A stretch of DNA of 38,043 nt from a candidate division CSSED10-310 bacterium (lineage in GTDB: Bacteria > CSSED10-310 > JAFGJC01). The stretch is taken from positions 1-38,043 of the forward strand of contig JAFGLW010000017.1 in NCBI GenBank assembly GCA_016927905.1. The letters are read 5' to 3'. The notes under the pieces are model-generated. The model was not told the DNA's origin. It searched no databases and was given only the letters and a program-made list of their open reading frames with translations. The translations under genes were made by a program, and so were the position numbers. Position 1 is the first letter of the stretch, and each line of letters begins with the position of its first letter. Shown piece after piece: positions 26,301-34,700 of the stretch.

Positions 26301-28750
26301 CTGCTCCCGCCGGGTCCGCAATAACGGTTACAGAACGTGATATAACCGTCGCCGGAATTGCCTTCTATGAAAATATTCGTATCTATCTCAATGAAGAGGC
26401 AATTGATCTATTTGCACCTGAAGGTCATTTCGAAACGTCCCTATCACTGTCGGATTGTGAAACCCAAATATTGGTTGTTCAGATAGACGAATGCGGATTG
26501 GAAAGCAACGGGTGTCAACCTATAACCGTCACATTTGATCTTTTGGATCTTACGATAGTTCCCGGAATGGTCCAATCCGATCCTTTATCTGTGATGAGTT
26601 TTGAAGCGGAATTGATGGATCTTCGGACTTCGGGAATGGCAAACCCGGTTGATATCATGCTGAAGCTGTTCGATCCGGCTGGAGTCATCTTGAACCGTGA
26701 CGGATCGGGTCTGCCGACTCACGAAATCGAAAGATTACCCTGGATCGAAGACGGTTGTCCCGGAATCGAAGATTCGTTTTGGGAATGGGTCGAAGACCCG
26801 GTTCACGCTATTTCCGGCAGTAAATATCATCGAACATCAGAAGCGCAGGGTTTCGGAGTCGAATATCACGGATTCACCGAATCAACCTCGGTATTTCAAC
26901 TTTCTTCGGACGAGCGTCTGGTCCAGTACGTCTGGCTGAATCCCGATGCAGCACCTGATACGGTAGCCTTGACAATCTCCACAGATTCCGGGACCTCGGT
27001 TGTTTATTGGGGACAGGAAAACATTACGGAATATCAGGATGTCGTTGTTGCAGCGGGACCCGTTCCAAATACCGATGAATGGATCCGGCTGGAAATCGAT
27101 CCCGACGCACTGACAATCATTGACAAACCAATACTGGCTATGGCGTTTTATACCCAGAATGGTCTTGCGGATTGGGATCGATCAACAGCGGGAATTTATC
27201 ATGATTTGCACGCATTGGATCCAAGCGAGATCGAACCATGTCATTGGGACTGGTTCACAGACAGAAATCCTCCCGGATCATATCGAATGGAAGCGGAAGT
27301 CACGGCATCGGGACTTGTATGTGATCAAAGCGCTTATATATTTGAAATTACGCCGGATTCAGATGCGGCCTGTGAGATTTCATCCGGTTCAGATCGATAC
27401 AATTGCCGGGAATGGATTTCGATCGTTTCCCGTACCGAAAACGCCGGCGGCAACGTGCCTTTGGAAAATCTCGAGATTACGATCGAAATTTTGAATGGCG
27501 AGAACGACCCTCTTGCTGAATTTACTTATCATGTTTCAGTTCTGGAAGCAGGCGAATCCTTTTACAGGGTTTATCAGTGGTTTACAGGGGATCATCCGCC
27601 GGGAATATGTTTCCTGAATCAATCCGTTAAACAGGATGAAGTTGAATTGACCTATTGCAGTTCGCAGTTTTCGATCGTATGGAATCCAATGGGATACCTG
27701 GTCGGGAGTTGTTATCCGGTGCCTGAAACCGTTGTGTCGGGCGATCCGATCAATCTGAATTTTGATATCCAGAGCCAATGGTACGAAGATCTGCCAATGG
27801 TTTATATCTGGTTCGAGATATTCAGTTTGGAGGATTGGGAGAAGATCGGCGAAGTTCCGGTTCCGCACCGGGCAATCAGTTTACCGGCGGGATCACAAAG
27901 TGTTTCAGGGTCTGAATTTTTCGAAACGACAAGCCGACCGGAAGGCGAATATGGGTTTCAGCTCTGGGCGGAAATTCCGGAAATTGGATCCAGCGCTTTG
28001 GCTCTGTCGTTTTTTACGATCCTTACACCCACTCCCATCCCAACCCCCTCATCTTCACCCTTGCCTTCCCAGACATCCTCTCCGACGCCGGCTGAACATA
28101 CAGAAACCCCGACGAGTTCACCAACCGCATCAGAATCGACATCATCTCCGGCTGCATCGCCAACTCAGACACATGCTTATACCGCTTCACAGACACCCGG
28201 ATTAACGGCAACCGTACCGGCAACCTGCACGAATTCCCCAATACCCTCCCAAACCCCGACAGCCGTTGAACCCTCCGCGACGATTCCTGTACCCGAAACA
28301 CCCACGCCGACTTCAGCACCTCAGGCTTCCCCATCACCGACTTCCTCGGCACCAGGAATTCCGACTTCGTCACCAACGCCCGAGTGGAAGGGCACCGGCA
28401 TCGATCTTTGGTTAAATAAAGATGGAAACTCATACTCCAAGGGTAACGTCTTTGATTTGATCTTGTTCCTGCTCAATGAAACAAACCTGCCGATACCGGC
28501 GGATTTGTATCTCGTTCTGGATGTATATGGAAGTTACTGGTTCTGGCCGAGTTGGAGTATAGGAATCGATAAGATGGAAAGTTCGCTGCCGCCGGCACAA
28601 CGGTATCCGCTTGAGATCCTGTCGTTCATCTGGCCTGAATACAACGGTTCATTTACCGGCGTATTTATTTATGCTGCCGCGTTGAAACCGGGAACCTCTG
28701 AGCTGATCGGGGAAATGGATTATGTCACTTTCGGCTGCAACTATCCGTAA
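17366..28750 (+). CDS. Giant secreted protein: alpha/alpha toroids, CARDB and Ig-like domains, C-terminal module
   Basis: The protein is 3794 residues. The GTG start has GGAGAGGG about 8 bases upstream and begins a signal peptide ending near PACAG/ID. Residues ~38-370 are a terpenoid-cyclase-like alpha/alpha toroid with repeats such as 'RYLVDRQATDGSWPV' and LENQQLPNGSWEND. Residues ~373-1565 are about nine CARDB-type adhesion domains, with ends such as 'DETDETDNIE' and 'ESDENNNIYNY'. Residues ~1572-2510 are a second, longer toroid (DTQSPGGSWG, DGGWGSS, GGWGLR) with a PA14-like insert near 1635-1772. Then come another CARDB (about 2645-2765), a FlgD-like Ig domain (GENAVIWDG), Ig-like domains, and a YVWLNPD/VYWG domain (about 3181-3280). 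A long Pro/Thr/Ser linker (about 3552-3673) leads to the recurrent module (3676-3794). Squalene-cyclase catalytic motifs are not evident. Likely a very large surface adhesin or scaffold. Confidence 0.9.
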   Translation: MDGLSWRMVFPVERRLVGWIVLTVVIGLTAIDPACAGIDAGLRYLVDRQATDGSWPVSELPVRSPALTTARAAAALARWDEQGLPVYGNRIEKAAGWLCGADRGEVEIRSDRIALASEMIHDPESLQMYQVLLESLYTFQDLTPVEVEPGLFFETSGFGFQRHFSPDAWDTAAALRAVLTEDPLRELINLPATHPATWDPILGMAVFLINEQISAGTGMAGWPSEWSFSSPEGGPRSADPYVTALGIDALASIPPDHMVAIEQVQGYPADYDLPMLVEGAIVLGITYVLSCRNESGNESYFNWPGNIDNRYKILLTAAALRACLVTGNNSSNLWHRCRLFLENQQLPNGSWENDVFLTAEVLLALDACRPNLSVCLEAIQPDPQEPGIEITIDQNLSVIFVVENQGARPAPPTMIDLFLKSDTEQIVIATKHLPYLDPGQILSSQTISGFAPYSGTFRLGIAIDPQEMIDETDETDNIEHTAYDFFIFNLPILSFSEIVLPESVMESDSFDLDFNLTNAEGSATAMLTIQISADDGEQLRVLKHIETPVELPGNTIMQSSIGIDGSQLFESELHLIPGNYQIIILAEHDSSPWEEIVAGMIEVLPSMNLHWDDDPPDVYYFDRYGSQLPEPSGIPQIQSGEPVFLVGMQYTNDTCDLEICQETYPGVIIPDIPLGFGWRRSTEAPGTHHPYNLIMHIPSEGAGDTPCGSQPICSIPPNPDGSTSCEDPGYLCFDTAIADGGMSLEPGLYYISLILDGSNKYIECHEFGEMDNIAEIPLEITGMPDLAVKDACRSELTGCPPPEDTCVWLENGQYFLNIVIENLGDGQAKPGPSGAKIVYGTGDYWNYANREDWGFLYLYEVIPGHCESLLLGPLQGGFMILENTIWIAVDTNENIQESDENNNIYNYTVILNLPDFQSDIEAVENGLETARLLFSLQNVSLNAVYPPGSLLPVSLYQQETASQWIEILSEMIEAPPPGETRFHFFGPAGLDCGQAMYRAEVNPDQTIPESNYSNNSTAEIELDRLCLDPDVKVSPCLNISDPQPHVGESTDITTHIIMTRLLNYGTYFECDNCDIQYIDVCCYYYDESDPSHLIGQFQILLGPGGSTGWEYLGPRKYYHPVSFSWMPSATGVIDKFPIKVIAQPFDSNGLFTDQDPSNNIRIWPAAIELLAMDFMVNSYGIRTIPDQPVQGQNFQLSVTVTNLGSLGLDPDQTVSLYGTCSDPSIDEIEFGSLWIGRYQNREFNIETIWPAGNYILTTEADYGNEHLELGDPEDPPANGANNFASTCITVGDSVNLIAESLLLNQPSTGYACAAPDDEICIFDIARSIDIAVEVTNDGLTPITSVSVTVVSPDNIDFQPLVSRINRIEPSETYVQVLGSWTPADPGTMHLLFVVDPYDEIDEGIESENDNSIIADLILSAPDKPDLAVINYEISGFASNLIREGDRIELRGIIENTDDYGTGGADAGPFKIRAFFSQFSPEVFLENLRNGLVEPVGTEILASGLSAGETLTIDETPLEWDTSGTKGSGYLYLAADADYVQGDAFYAEVDEIIEHTENLAWEFITIHPDGGTVDSARRSGIIWLLDHQCHQEIGTECLTAYYFNLDTNLMSIYEESGIPDSFGHAYLSDSNSLTDDIEPVYTRQIGYSDDIYFMSPDDLDFLSAQGVDIDHFAIIWEGYIDIGNNNPGNQLDCLTPKFEFYCTESEHSRGWIWINNRIMTPYSLQLSQADVPRMNNLSEGMHWFQAAFIHFDPECIEAPSAVFRYNCSEGSDFIDLQSPWLHSGTGFSHGLWDTQTDLFRTGIAAVTDAGIHRLYSTPGMPEPPLILDEYISVLRYILDTQSPGGSWGSHSLLDTGICFWALTRTRILLDDGILALDAQNEDMDDLIGHPDPISGYSGAIGRTLAYFNRILWSHEDIPAAGTGTWGTTEEDALILVAMAELNDDADSDFWSNYIPSKLDNNPESRNMIQCALAYFAEMYLESIDPACDSDMGCGDPVCCRYWGKWPGDPAAPWLFFSPVSAIMAFGQETAFPELEKAGNYIIWLRDRHWKYVPGLQVFGLHYPSITHAHNLYWLKSLGATDADICAFLHRILPRELPSNAFSLSDAFQYVWGFPENGYYFNPIRINGGPADDWGCLAILALLEIRNWIYDAGCETYRCDLHHEDRFPPVHTDQIDAIIHRLVSGLRNTWETSLSGVPVGAHSYESYESTAYAFQALNTGYVRLQDDPSLIGQIEQSIFEAVPGLNFTGMMEMCPISSVIGNNFPGIPESAMMIWSLREIKDCFYPAGPGNFPAYTLFAKLINDLHMDTSPNMDGGWGSSPRWWSGGNTSLESATSLALIAFASTNTYNCGDPIFDNALALLEIEFWQPPEYQFNVWSAGDAIQLVPLLNENKPSWTDFTEVSALEFLGEAHQRLYDGGWNIEAGATNPEPSTTIDTAWALLAMGKYIDEPGWADNNDFKFAVSQGVAWLIAAQISNEDPLSEDETGGWGLRMDAKAADTLSTAIATWALNSADWESDCIIQVEIGGGDPPYSDHTWRFVSGDTVLLDLFIDQSITPEYPKTYSDVLHYQIAYPDWDEEEPIVISEYIIAPENTHFTAEYLLPMDAPAGLYTTIIEAYHIGAFGHIEWMCVDIDKFFVIDKDLLSRDLALTQIQCSSEYFVAGESVTTEIQITCTGPSPVPVSEACLYDGDPGIPGGYSRILGSVEVPPTAPGDTVWVSIDWTAPDDPGWMEICAVVDPQNILEESDESNNKECSDIQICSETIEWIAGAPDPFSPAVSHPNKDITEFLFYMNSNSAVTITIYHPIFDPEPEIDRIIVTEPLSSGENAVIWDGCDTLGYIVQLSELYGIEISTILTGTSTYGSVEVDNIVPISELISPQENECVGGIIPVVGTVTDLNYLGENTNFDYAEITFDQNGSSRLIARLNQPVIDGQLAEWDTSSIPEGNAILRAETHDTAGNTTIASRAIYINHPPDCPQVTEPAPAGSAITVTERDITVAGIAFYENIRIYLNEEAIDLFAPEGHFETSLSLSDCETQILVVQIDECGLESNGCQPITVTFDLLDLTIVPGMVQSDPLSVMSFEAELMDLRTSGMANPVDIMLKLFDPAGVILNRDGSGLPTHEIERLPWIEDGCPGIEDSFWEWVEDPVHAISGSKYHRTSEAQGFGVEYHGFTESTSVFQLSSDERLVQYVWLNPDAAPDTVALTISTDSGTSVVYWGQENITEYQDVVVAAGPVPNTDEWIRLEIDPDALTIIDKPILAMAFYTQNGLADWDRSTAGIYHDLHALDPSEIEPCHWDWFTDRNPPGSYRMEAEVTASGLVCDQSAYIFEITPDSDAACEISSGSDRYNCREWISIVSRTENAGGNVPLENLEITIEILNGENDPLAEFTYHVSVLEAGESFYRVYQWFTGDHPPGICFLNQSVKQDEVELTYCSSQFSIVWNPMGYLVGSCYPVPETVVSGDPINLNFDIQSQWYEDLPMVYIWFEIFSLEDWEKIGEVPVPHRAISLPAGSQSVSGSEFFETTSRPEGEYGFQLWAEIPEIGSSALALSFFTILTPTPIPTPSSSPLPSQTSSPTPAEHTETPTSSPTASESTSSPAASPTQTHAYTASQTPGLTATVPATCTNSPIPSQTPTAVEPSATIPVPETPTPTSAPQASPSPTSSAPGIPTSSPTPEWKGTGIDLWLNKDGNSYSKGNVFDLILFLLNETNLPIPADLYLVLDVYGSYWFWPSWSIGIDKMESSLPPAQRYPLEILSFIWPEYNGSFTGVFIYAAALKPGTSELIGEMDYVTFGCNYP
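28020..28386 (+). repeat. Pro/Thr/Ser-rich linker-coding tract
   Basis: About 122 codons in the giant protein are dominated by Pro, Thr, Ser and Ala, in units such as TPTPIPTPSSSP and SPTSSAPGIPTSSPTP. Linkers of this kind are often exposed and O-glycosylated. It separates the Ig-like body from the C-terminal module. Shorter versions occur in the peptidase and VCBS genes (and a very short one in the beta-helix gene), and an internal one lies in the RHS gene near 32197-32390. Confidence 0.8.
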
Positions 28751-31700
28751 AATAAAACGCAGACATGCAGGTTTTCCCATCCTGATCTTTTCAATAGTTG
28801 TCTTTACGAGTCTGTCGATATCCCATCCTGCAATATCGAACACCTCGGGGAAATCCGCTCTGAAACAATACAACCGGTCCTGTCATGGTTTATTGAAATC
28901 AGCCGAAGAGCTTGTTTCTGCTCTCGATGATCTAATCGATTCGGATTCCGGGAAAATCCGTTTGGAATCAGCCGCCATCGAGCGTGTTGAGAAGAAACTG
29001 GACGAATTCTGGAATTCTATGGACGAATTCGACATGAATCTCGAAGATCTCAATGATCATTACCGTAAGATGGGGAATATTCCAGCGAAGTGGCAAAAAC
29101 GGTATGATCATCTGAATCGTTCTATCTGTGATATCAATGAATCCAATTTTGATGATTTGTTTTACCAGGCAATCCGGGTTGAGAGGCAGGAGGTGACTGG
29201 AATCTCACCGGAACCGATTCTGAATCTTAAAAACAAAATATCATCATTCGTAAGCCCGGGCATTCGGATGACAGGCACTTCGTCTCTCGCATTGAAATAT
29301 AAATCCATGAAAGGACCTGCGATTTCCAGAATCGATTGGAAAGATGGTGATACATCCGGTTTTAGTGAGGCCGTTTCGAGATTCGGTAAATCCCGGGGAA
29401 AAGAGTTGACGCCCTCCGATTACATCCAATCCGGTCATGAAATGATTGCACAAAAAGCAGCGGAATTGGCGTATGATCCGCTGGGCATTTACAACTATGT
29501 CCGAAACACAATTTCAGTCGACACCTATCCTGGATTCCGGAAACATCCCTCGGCTCTGGTCAACGGTGGATCAGCGAATGCCTGGGATACCGCTGCTCTG
29601 CTGATGTCCCTTTTAAGGGCTTCCGGAATCGACTGCCGTCTGGCCCATGGCACTGTCATAATACCGGTGGATCTTGCCCTTGCCTGGTTGGGATATCACT
29701 ACCCGGAAGATGGAGATCCCGCAGAAATTATCGCCAGATGTAACGATCTGACTGCATTCTTGAATACGGTTTTCCCGGCTTCCGGGGGAAATGCATTCGC
29801 ACAATCCATCGTTGAGAATTATGGAGATCCACCCAGGTGGATTCGTCTGGCTGATCATGCATTCGTCCTGGCGAATATCGATTACATCCCATCCCGGGGT
29901 GCCCGACAGAATGCCCAGTCCAGTTTTCGTAATTCACCCGTAGGTCCTCTCTCTGGAAGCAGTACCAAACCGCAGACGAACGATCCGCCTTCGGATTATC
30001 AGGGTGACACATGGATACCTCTTGATGCCTGCCTGAAAGGCATGGATACACATTGTGCTGAGTCAGACAACCCACTTTATGACCTTCAATTGACGGGAGA
30101 AAACGGGATTCTCAACCTGAATTTTCTAAGCGATATCAGGATTGACGATCCGGTTGAACTGCTTCTGGATGAATTCCTGAATCATCTGCCTGAAGAATCA
30201 GACGGAGAATCCTCCCCGTTGTTCGACTGCACGATCGGAGCCAAACCACGTTATGAAACCTGCGAGTATCTCCCGAATACCCTGCCCTATACGGTTGCAG
30301 TTGAAACGTTTGAACATATCGAGAACGAGCAGGCTTATATCGATAACGGTGAACAGCTTCCCAAGCTCGTGGTTTCAGTATCCGATGTTCATCTGCCGGG
30401 ATTCAATCCGAACGAATATTTTGCAGCTCCGGTATCCAGGAGTTTTGATCTTGCGGAACTCGCTTCCAACAGACTGACATTCCGATTCGTGCCCGATGAT
30501 CTGGAATACTGGGAACTCATCCTGGCAGACGAGACATTTCATCATATCTATGAAGTTCCCGGATTGGAGGTCCGACCGCAACTTGTCCTGAGCGGCGTAT
30601 TCGATGCTGATGGAGATGGATTCGATGACTGGGATTCAGGATATCCTGAACCGGTGATTCAGGGAGTGGATTATTGGATCTATTTCAGTCTTCAGGACAC
30701 ATATGGGAATTGGTATTCCATCGAAAATAAAATCCCTGCGGGGGAGTTTTTTACCATTGCTGTCACCGCTGGGACTATCGATTCGGCAACCGATCTGAAT
30801 ATTGTCGATGAATTTAACATCGGTTTGATCCAGTCCGGGAATTCGGTCCCGAAACTTTTTGAGAAGCAGCTCAACGAGGAGTTGTTCGGACAATACTTGC
30901 AGCTTCAGGGACGGCATTATTTCAAACAGCTGATGTATTCCGAGGAGATCATGACCGGGATGTTCCGGGGCAGAATGATCCGGGATACAAGCATTGCCCG
31001 AATCGGAATGACGTTCGGTGAAATTGTATATATTGGAGGGGAAGTGGCTTCGATCAGCGGTGCCGCTTCCTTCTGTGACGTCGATCACAGGCTGGTTGGA
31101 GCACAGATCGAGGATCCTTCATTGGCTGATGCCTTCTGGGAATATCTCGGTTATACGGCATCCACAGGAGAACATGAGCTCTTTTTCAGAGAAACAATCG
31201 ATCATACAGCCTTGGTGTCGACATCGAGGATATTTCAAATGGCAGGAGCTGCCGGTGATGTTCTATACAATATTCCCGCTCAGACTGAACCGCCGTTTAT
31301 CGACCCGTTCAATCCCGCCATGTTCACCGATCCGCCGGGGTATCCGGGATTGTCGGCACAGCTGTCACAACAATTGAATGCCCATAATCGGAACGGATAC
31401 GCAGTAATGGTTCCATCTCATTTTTATACTCTTGGCGGCACAGCTGGAATAAGCTCCTGGACCGGTACCGGTTATCAACTTGCGAAGGGAACGGAGTCTT
31501 CTTTCATGATATTCGGCGTTCTGGACGATGCTCCCACTGGATGCGGACGGGAAATGGGAGGCGCATTGGGTCTGGCCGGATCACCTTGGTTTTTCGATGA
31601 AATCTTCGGGATGGAATTTGAAGCATTCGTCATGCAGCAGACGAATCTGACCAAAAGCCAGAAATATGCGGCATTTCGGTACCAATGGGAAGATGAGTAT

Positions 31701-34700
31701 CAGCATTGGATCACCTTGGGGATCGCAAAAGAATTCCGGTGGCGGTTCCGGACATATACCTTGAAAACCCATCATTACCGGCTGCTCTGCCAGACCGCAA
31801 ACTGCATCGCCGGTCGGCTTTGGGTCAAGGTCCTGATCTGGAACGGACAGGGTTCCCTGGATGGAATTTCGGATCATCTTGTTGCGGTTTTCCGAAGCGA
31901 TTCTGAAATCGAATGCATCAATCTTTTCAACAAGGAATATGATCCCACTTTCGAAAATCCTTATTATCCCCGTCCTGAACCCAGGCAATCGCTCGGGAAC
32001 GAAACACTGATTGAATGGTTCGATTACGATCCATGGCGTCCCGGGTCCGAACTTCCAGCCAATCTGCCAAGTTGGAACTGGGAACTGGGTTTGCCCAATT
32101 TCAGCTCAACACTATGGTTGGGTGCATTCATAGGCTCCAACACTGCCAGTTCAACCCTTTACCGGTCGATTAATCCCCGTGTCTGGCACCAGTGGAACAC
32201 TCCAACTCCGTCACCCTCCCCAACCCCGACCGTGACCGATACGCCTTTCCCCGATCCGTCCCCAACACCCGTCAGAAGAAATAAGAAATACCGGGATACA
32301 CCCATTCCGACGCGAACTCCGACCTATACCTATACGCCAGGATTTACTTCAACACCGACTCCCCAACCGCCCACTTCCCAACCAATCGGAATGAATCACT
32401 GTGACGGCTTTATTGCGGCCAAAAACAATCCCCTTTCCTTCCCCACAAGCAGCGACTATCTGAATAAATGGACATTCGCCCGTCAAATCACACGCCAGTT
32501 CACGACCATCAACGATGCGGCGATGGCGGCAATCCCGACCTGTCATCCCAGGAATTGGGACACCAATGGATTTGAACCGAATCTCGGAACAATCCTGTTC
32601 GGCCAGAATTATCAGATCGATGAAGAATTCCTGAACTGGCATTTCGATACGTATCATCCTGAATACGGACCCGGTCGCGGTATCGAACTGCATGACACAT
32701 CCATCAATTGCCCTCACTATTATCTCGAAGGGTATTTGAGCTATTGCCTGGAACAGGAAACACCTTTGCCGACTCCTCGCGGTCGGTGCCCGATTCCCGG
32801 CGCCGTCATCAAAGTATCCCATAAACATGTGCCGGATCCGGGAGTTGAATATTCGTTTCTGGGACAAACTTTCAGCCGGATGATACAAGACCCGGAAGAT
32901 CCGGATTTCCAGATAGCATATTTTTTATTCGACACACTCGGGCAATTCGGTTATTTCCAGGTTCAACCCTATAAAGTGGATGCAGAGGGGCGGATTACCC
33001 ATGCACTCCCGTGGAGTACATCTCCTGACGAACCGGGAACGATTAACGATATCTACATTTCAGAAGAACAATGGGGAGATCCGGTCAAGGTCACCGAAAC
33101 CGGTGAAGTAGCGCTTGAAACATTCGCTGAATCCTGCCTGGAGTCTCCGGGAGATAATGCCTTTTTGGGTGAAGAATCTTTCGCTCCAAATCATTTTCGT
33201 ATCGATGGATTGAATCATCATGCGTTTTTCGATACCGGAGCAGGATTATTTGATCTTTTCTCAGGAAAACTCCTATACGAATTACCCCTTCTTTCCAGAC
33301 CCGGCGATGGCGGGAACACACTGGACCTGAAAATAGTTTACTCCAGTTCGATCTATCCATACGTATCTGAGGGATCGATCGAGACATGGGTGAAAGAAAG
33401 CCATCTGGGTGTCGGCTGGGAAATGCATCTGGGAAAGATTATTCTCTCGAAAGGAGAGCTCCCCGTGGTGTACGGACCGGATAATTCAACCCGGACCATG
33501 TTCTGTGAAAACGAAGAATTTAACTTCGGACCCTATCGCAGTACCGACCTCTGGAGACTGGAATTTTCCAATGGAGTCAACCTGCATGACGATAATGTTA
33601 CAGCCGTTTTTTGGACGGATGAAGGATGGAAATTCGTTTGCGGCATTAAGATCGAAACATCTTTGGGATTATGCCCTTTCGAAGAGTGTGATAATTTTGT
33701 TTATACCTGGCTGGTGACTGAAATTGTGCCACCGGATGATGCGCAGCCCATGACAACAATAAACTATGACATATATGATGACTATTATGGAAAAGTGAAA
33801 ACCGCTCCCAATCAGGAACATGATCTGATCCGTAGACTCTGGGCGATTTCTTCGATTGATCACCGATTTGGACCGACGGGATTCCTGATCTCGTTCGACC
33901 ATTCCAATTACAGCGATACTCCGGGTGAACTGGATTCACCGAAATGCCTTGAAATGGTCCGGGTGAACGGATTCCCTTATGCCCAAATGATATACAACTC
34001 GAATTTCTCCGGCCATAAACTACTTGAGAAACTGATGTTTCTATCGGGTGTCGGAAGTAACCTGTCCTGGTGTTTTGAGTATTATCCTGGATCCGGATCT
34101 GCGGACACCTTTGACCGGTGGAGGGGTTTGCTGAAATCGGTGATGATTCCGGAAGGAGGCCGGTTCGATTTTGAGTATTCAATCAGGAATTTTCAGACCA
34201 GGTTGTATGGAAACGACTTCCCTGATTACAAAGCAGTTCAATTTCAGGACATATCGATTTCGAAGATCAAAAAGACGGGCACGGATTATCCGCCTCCTTT
34301 TGATGATCAGATTGCAGTCTATACGATCGAAATACCGGAATATGCGGATGAAGGAGATTTCACCCGAGTCCAGATTTTCAATGGCAATCCGGATATACAG
34401 CCGGTTCCAGCCGATCAGGATCGAAGGTATTATTTTCATCACTACCTGACGGGCGCTGAGGAGTCGATGATTGGAGAACTCGATCGATTCATCCTTCATG
34501 ACAATCTCAGCCGACTGGCTTTTTCAACGTCATATGGTTATGAATTCCGCCGGCTTTCGATCGCTCCAATGCATCCATGTGTCGATTTCTTACCCCAGGT
34601 TGCATTACCTTCTGTGATTGAAGATACGGAACATCCGGTGTCGGATAGTCAAACCGTGCGGATCCTGCTGACGGCAACCTTATACGATCAGCCCGGCTCC

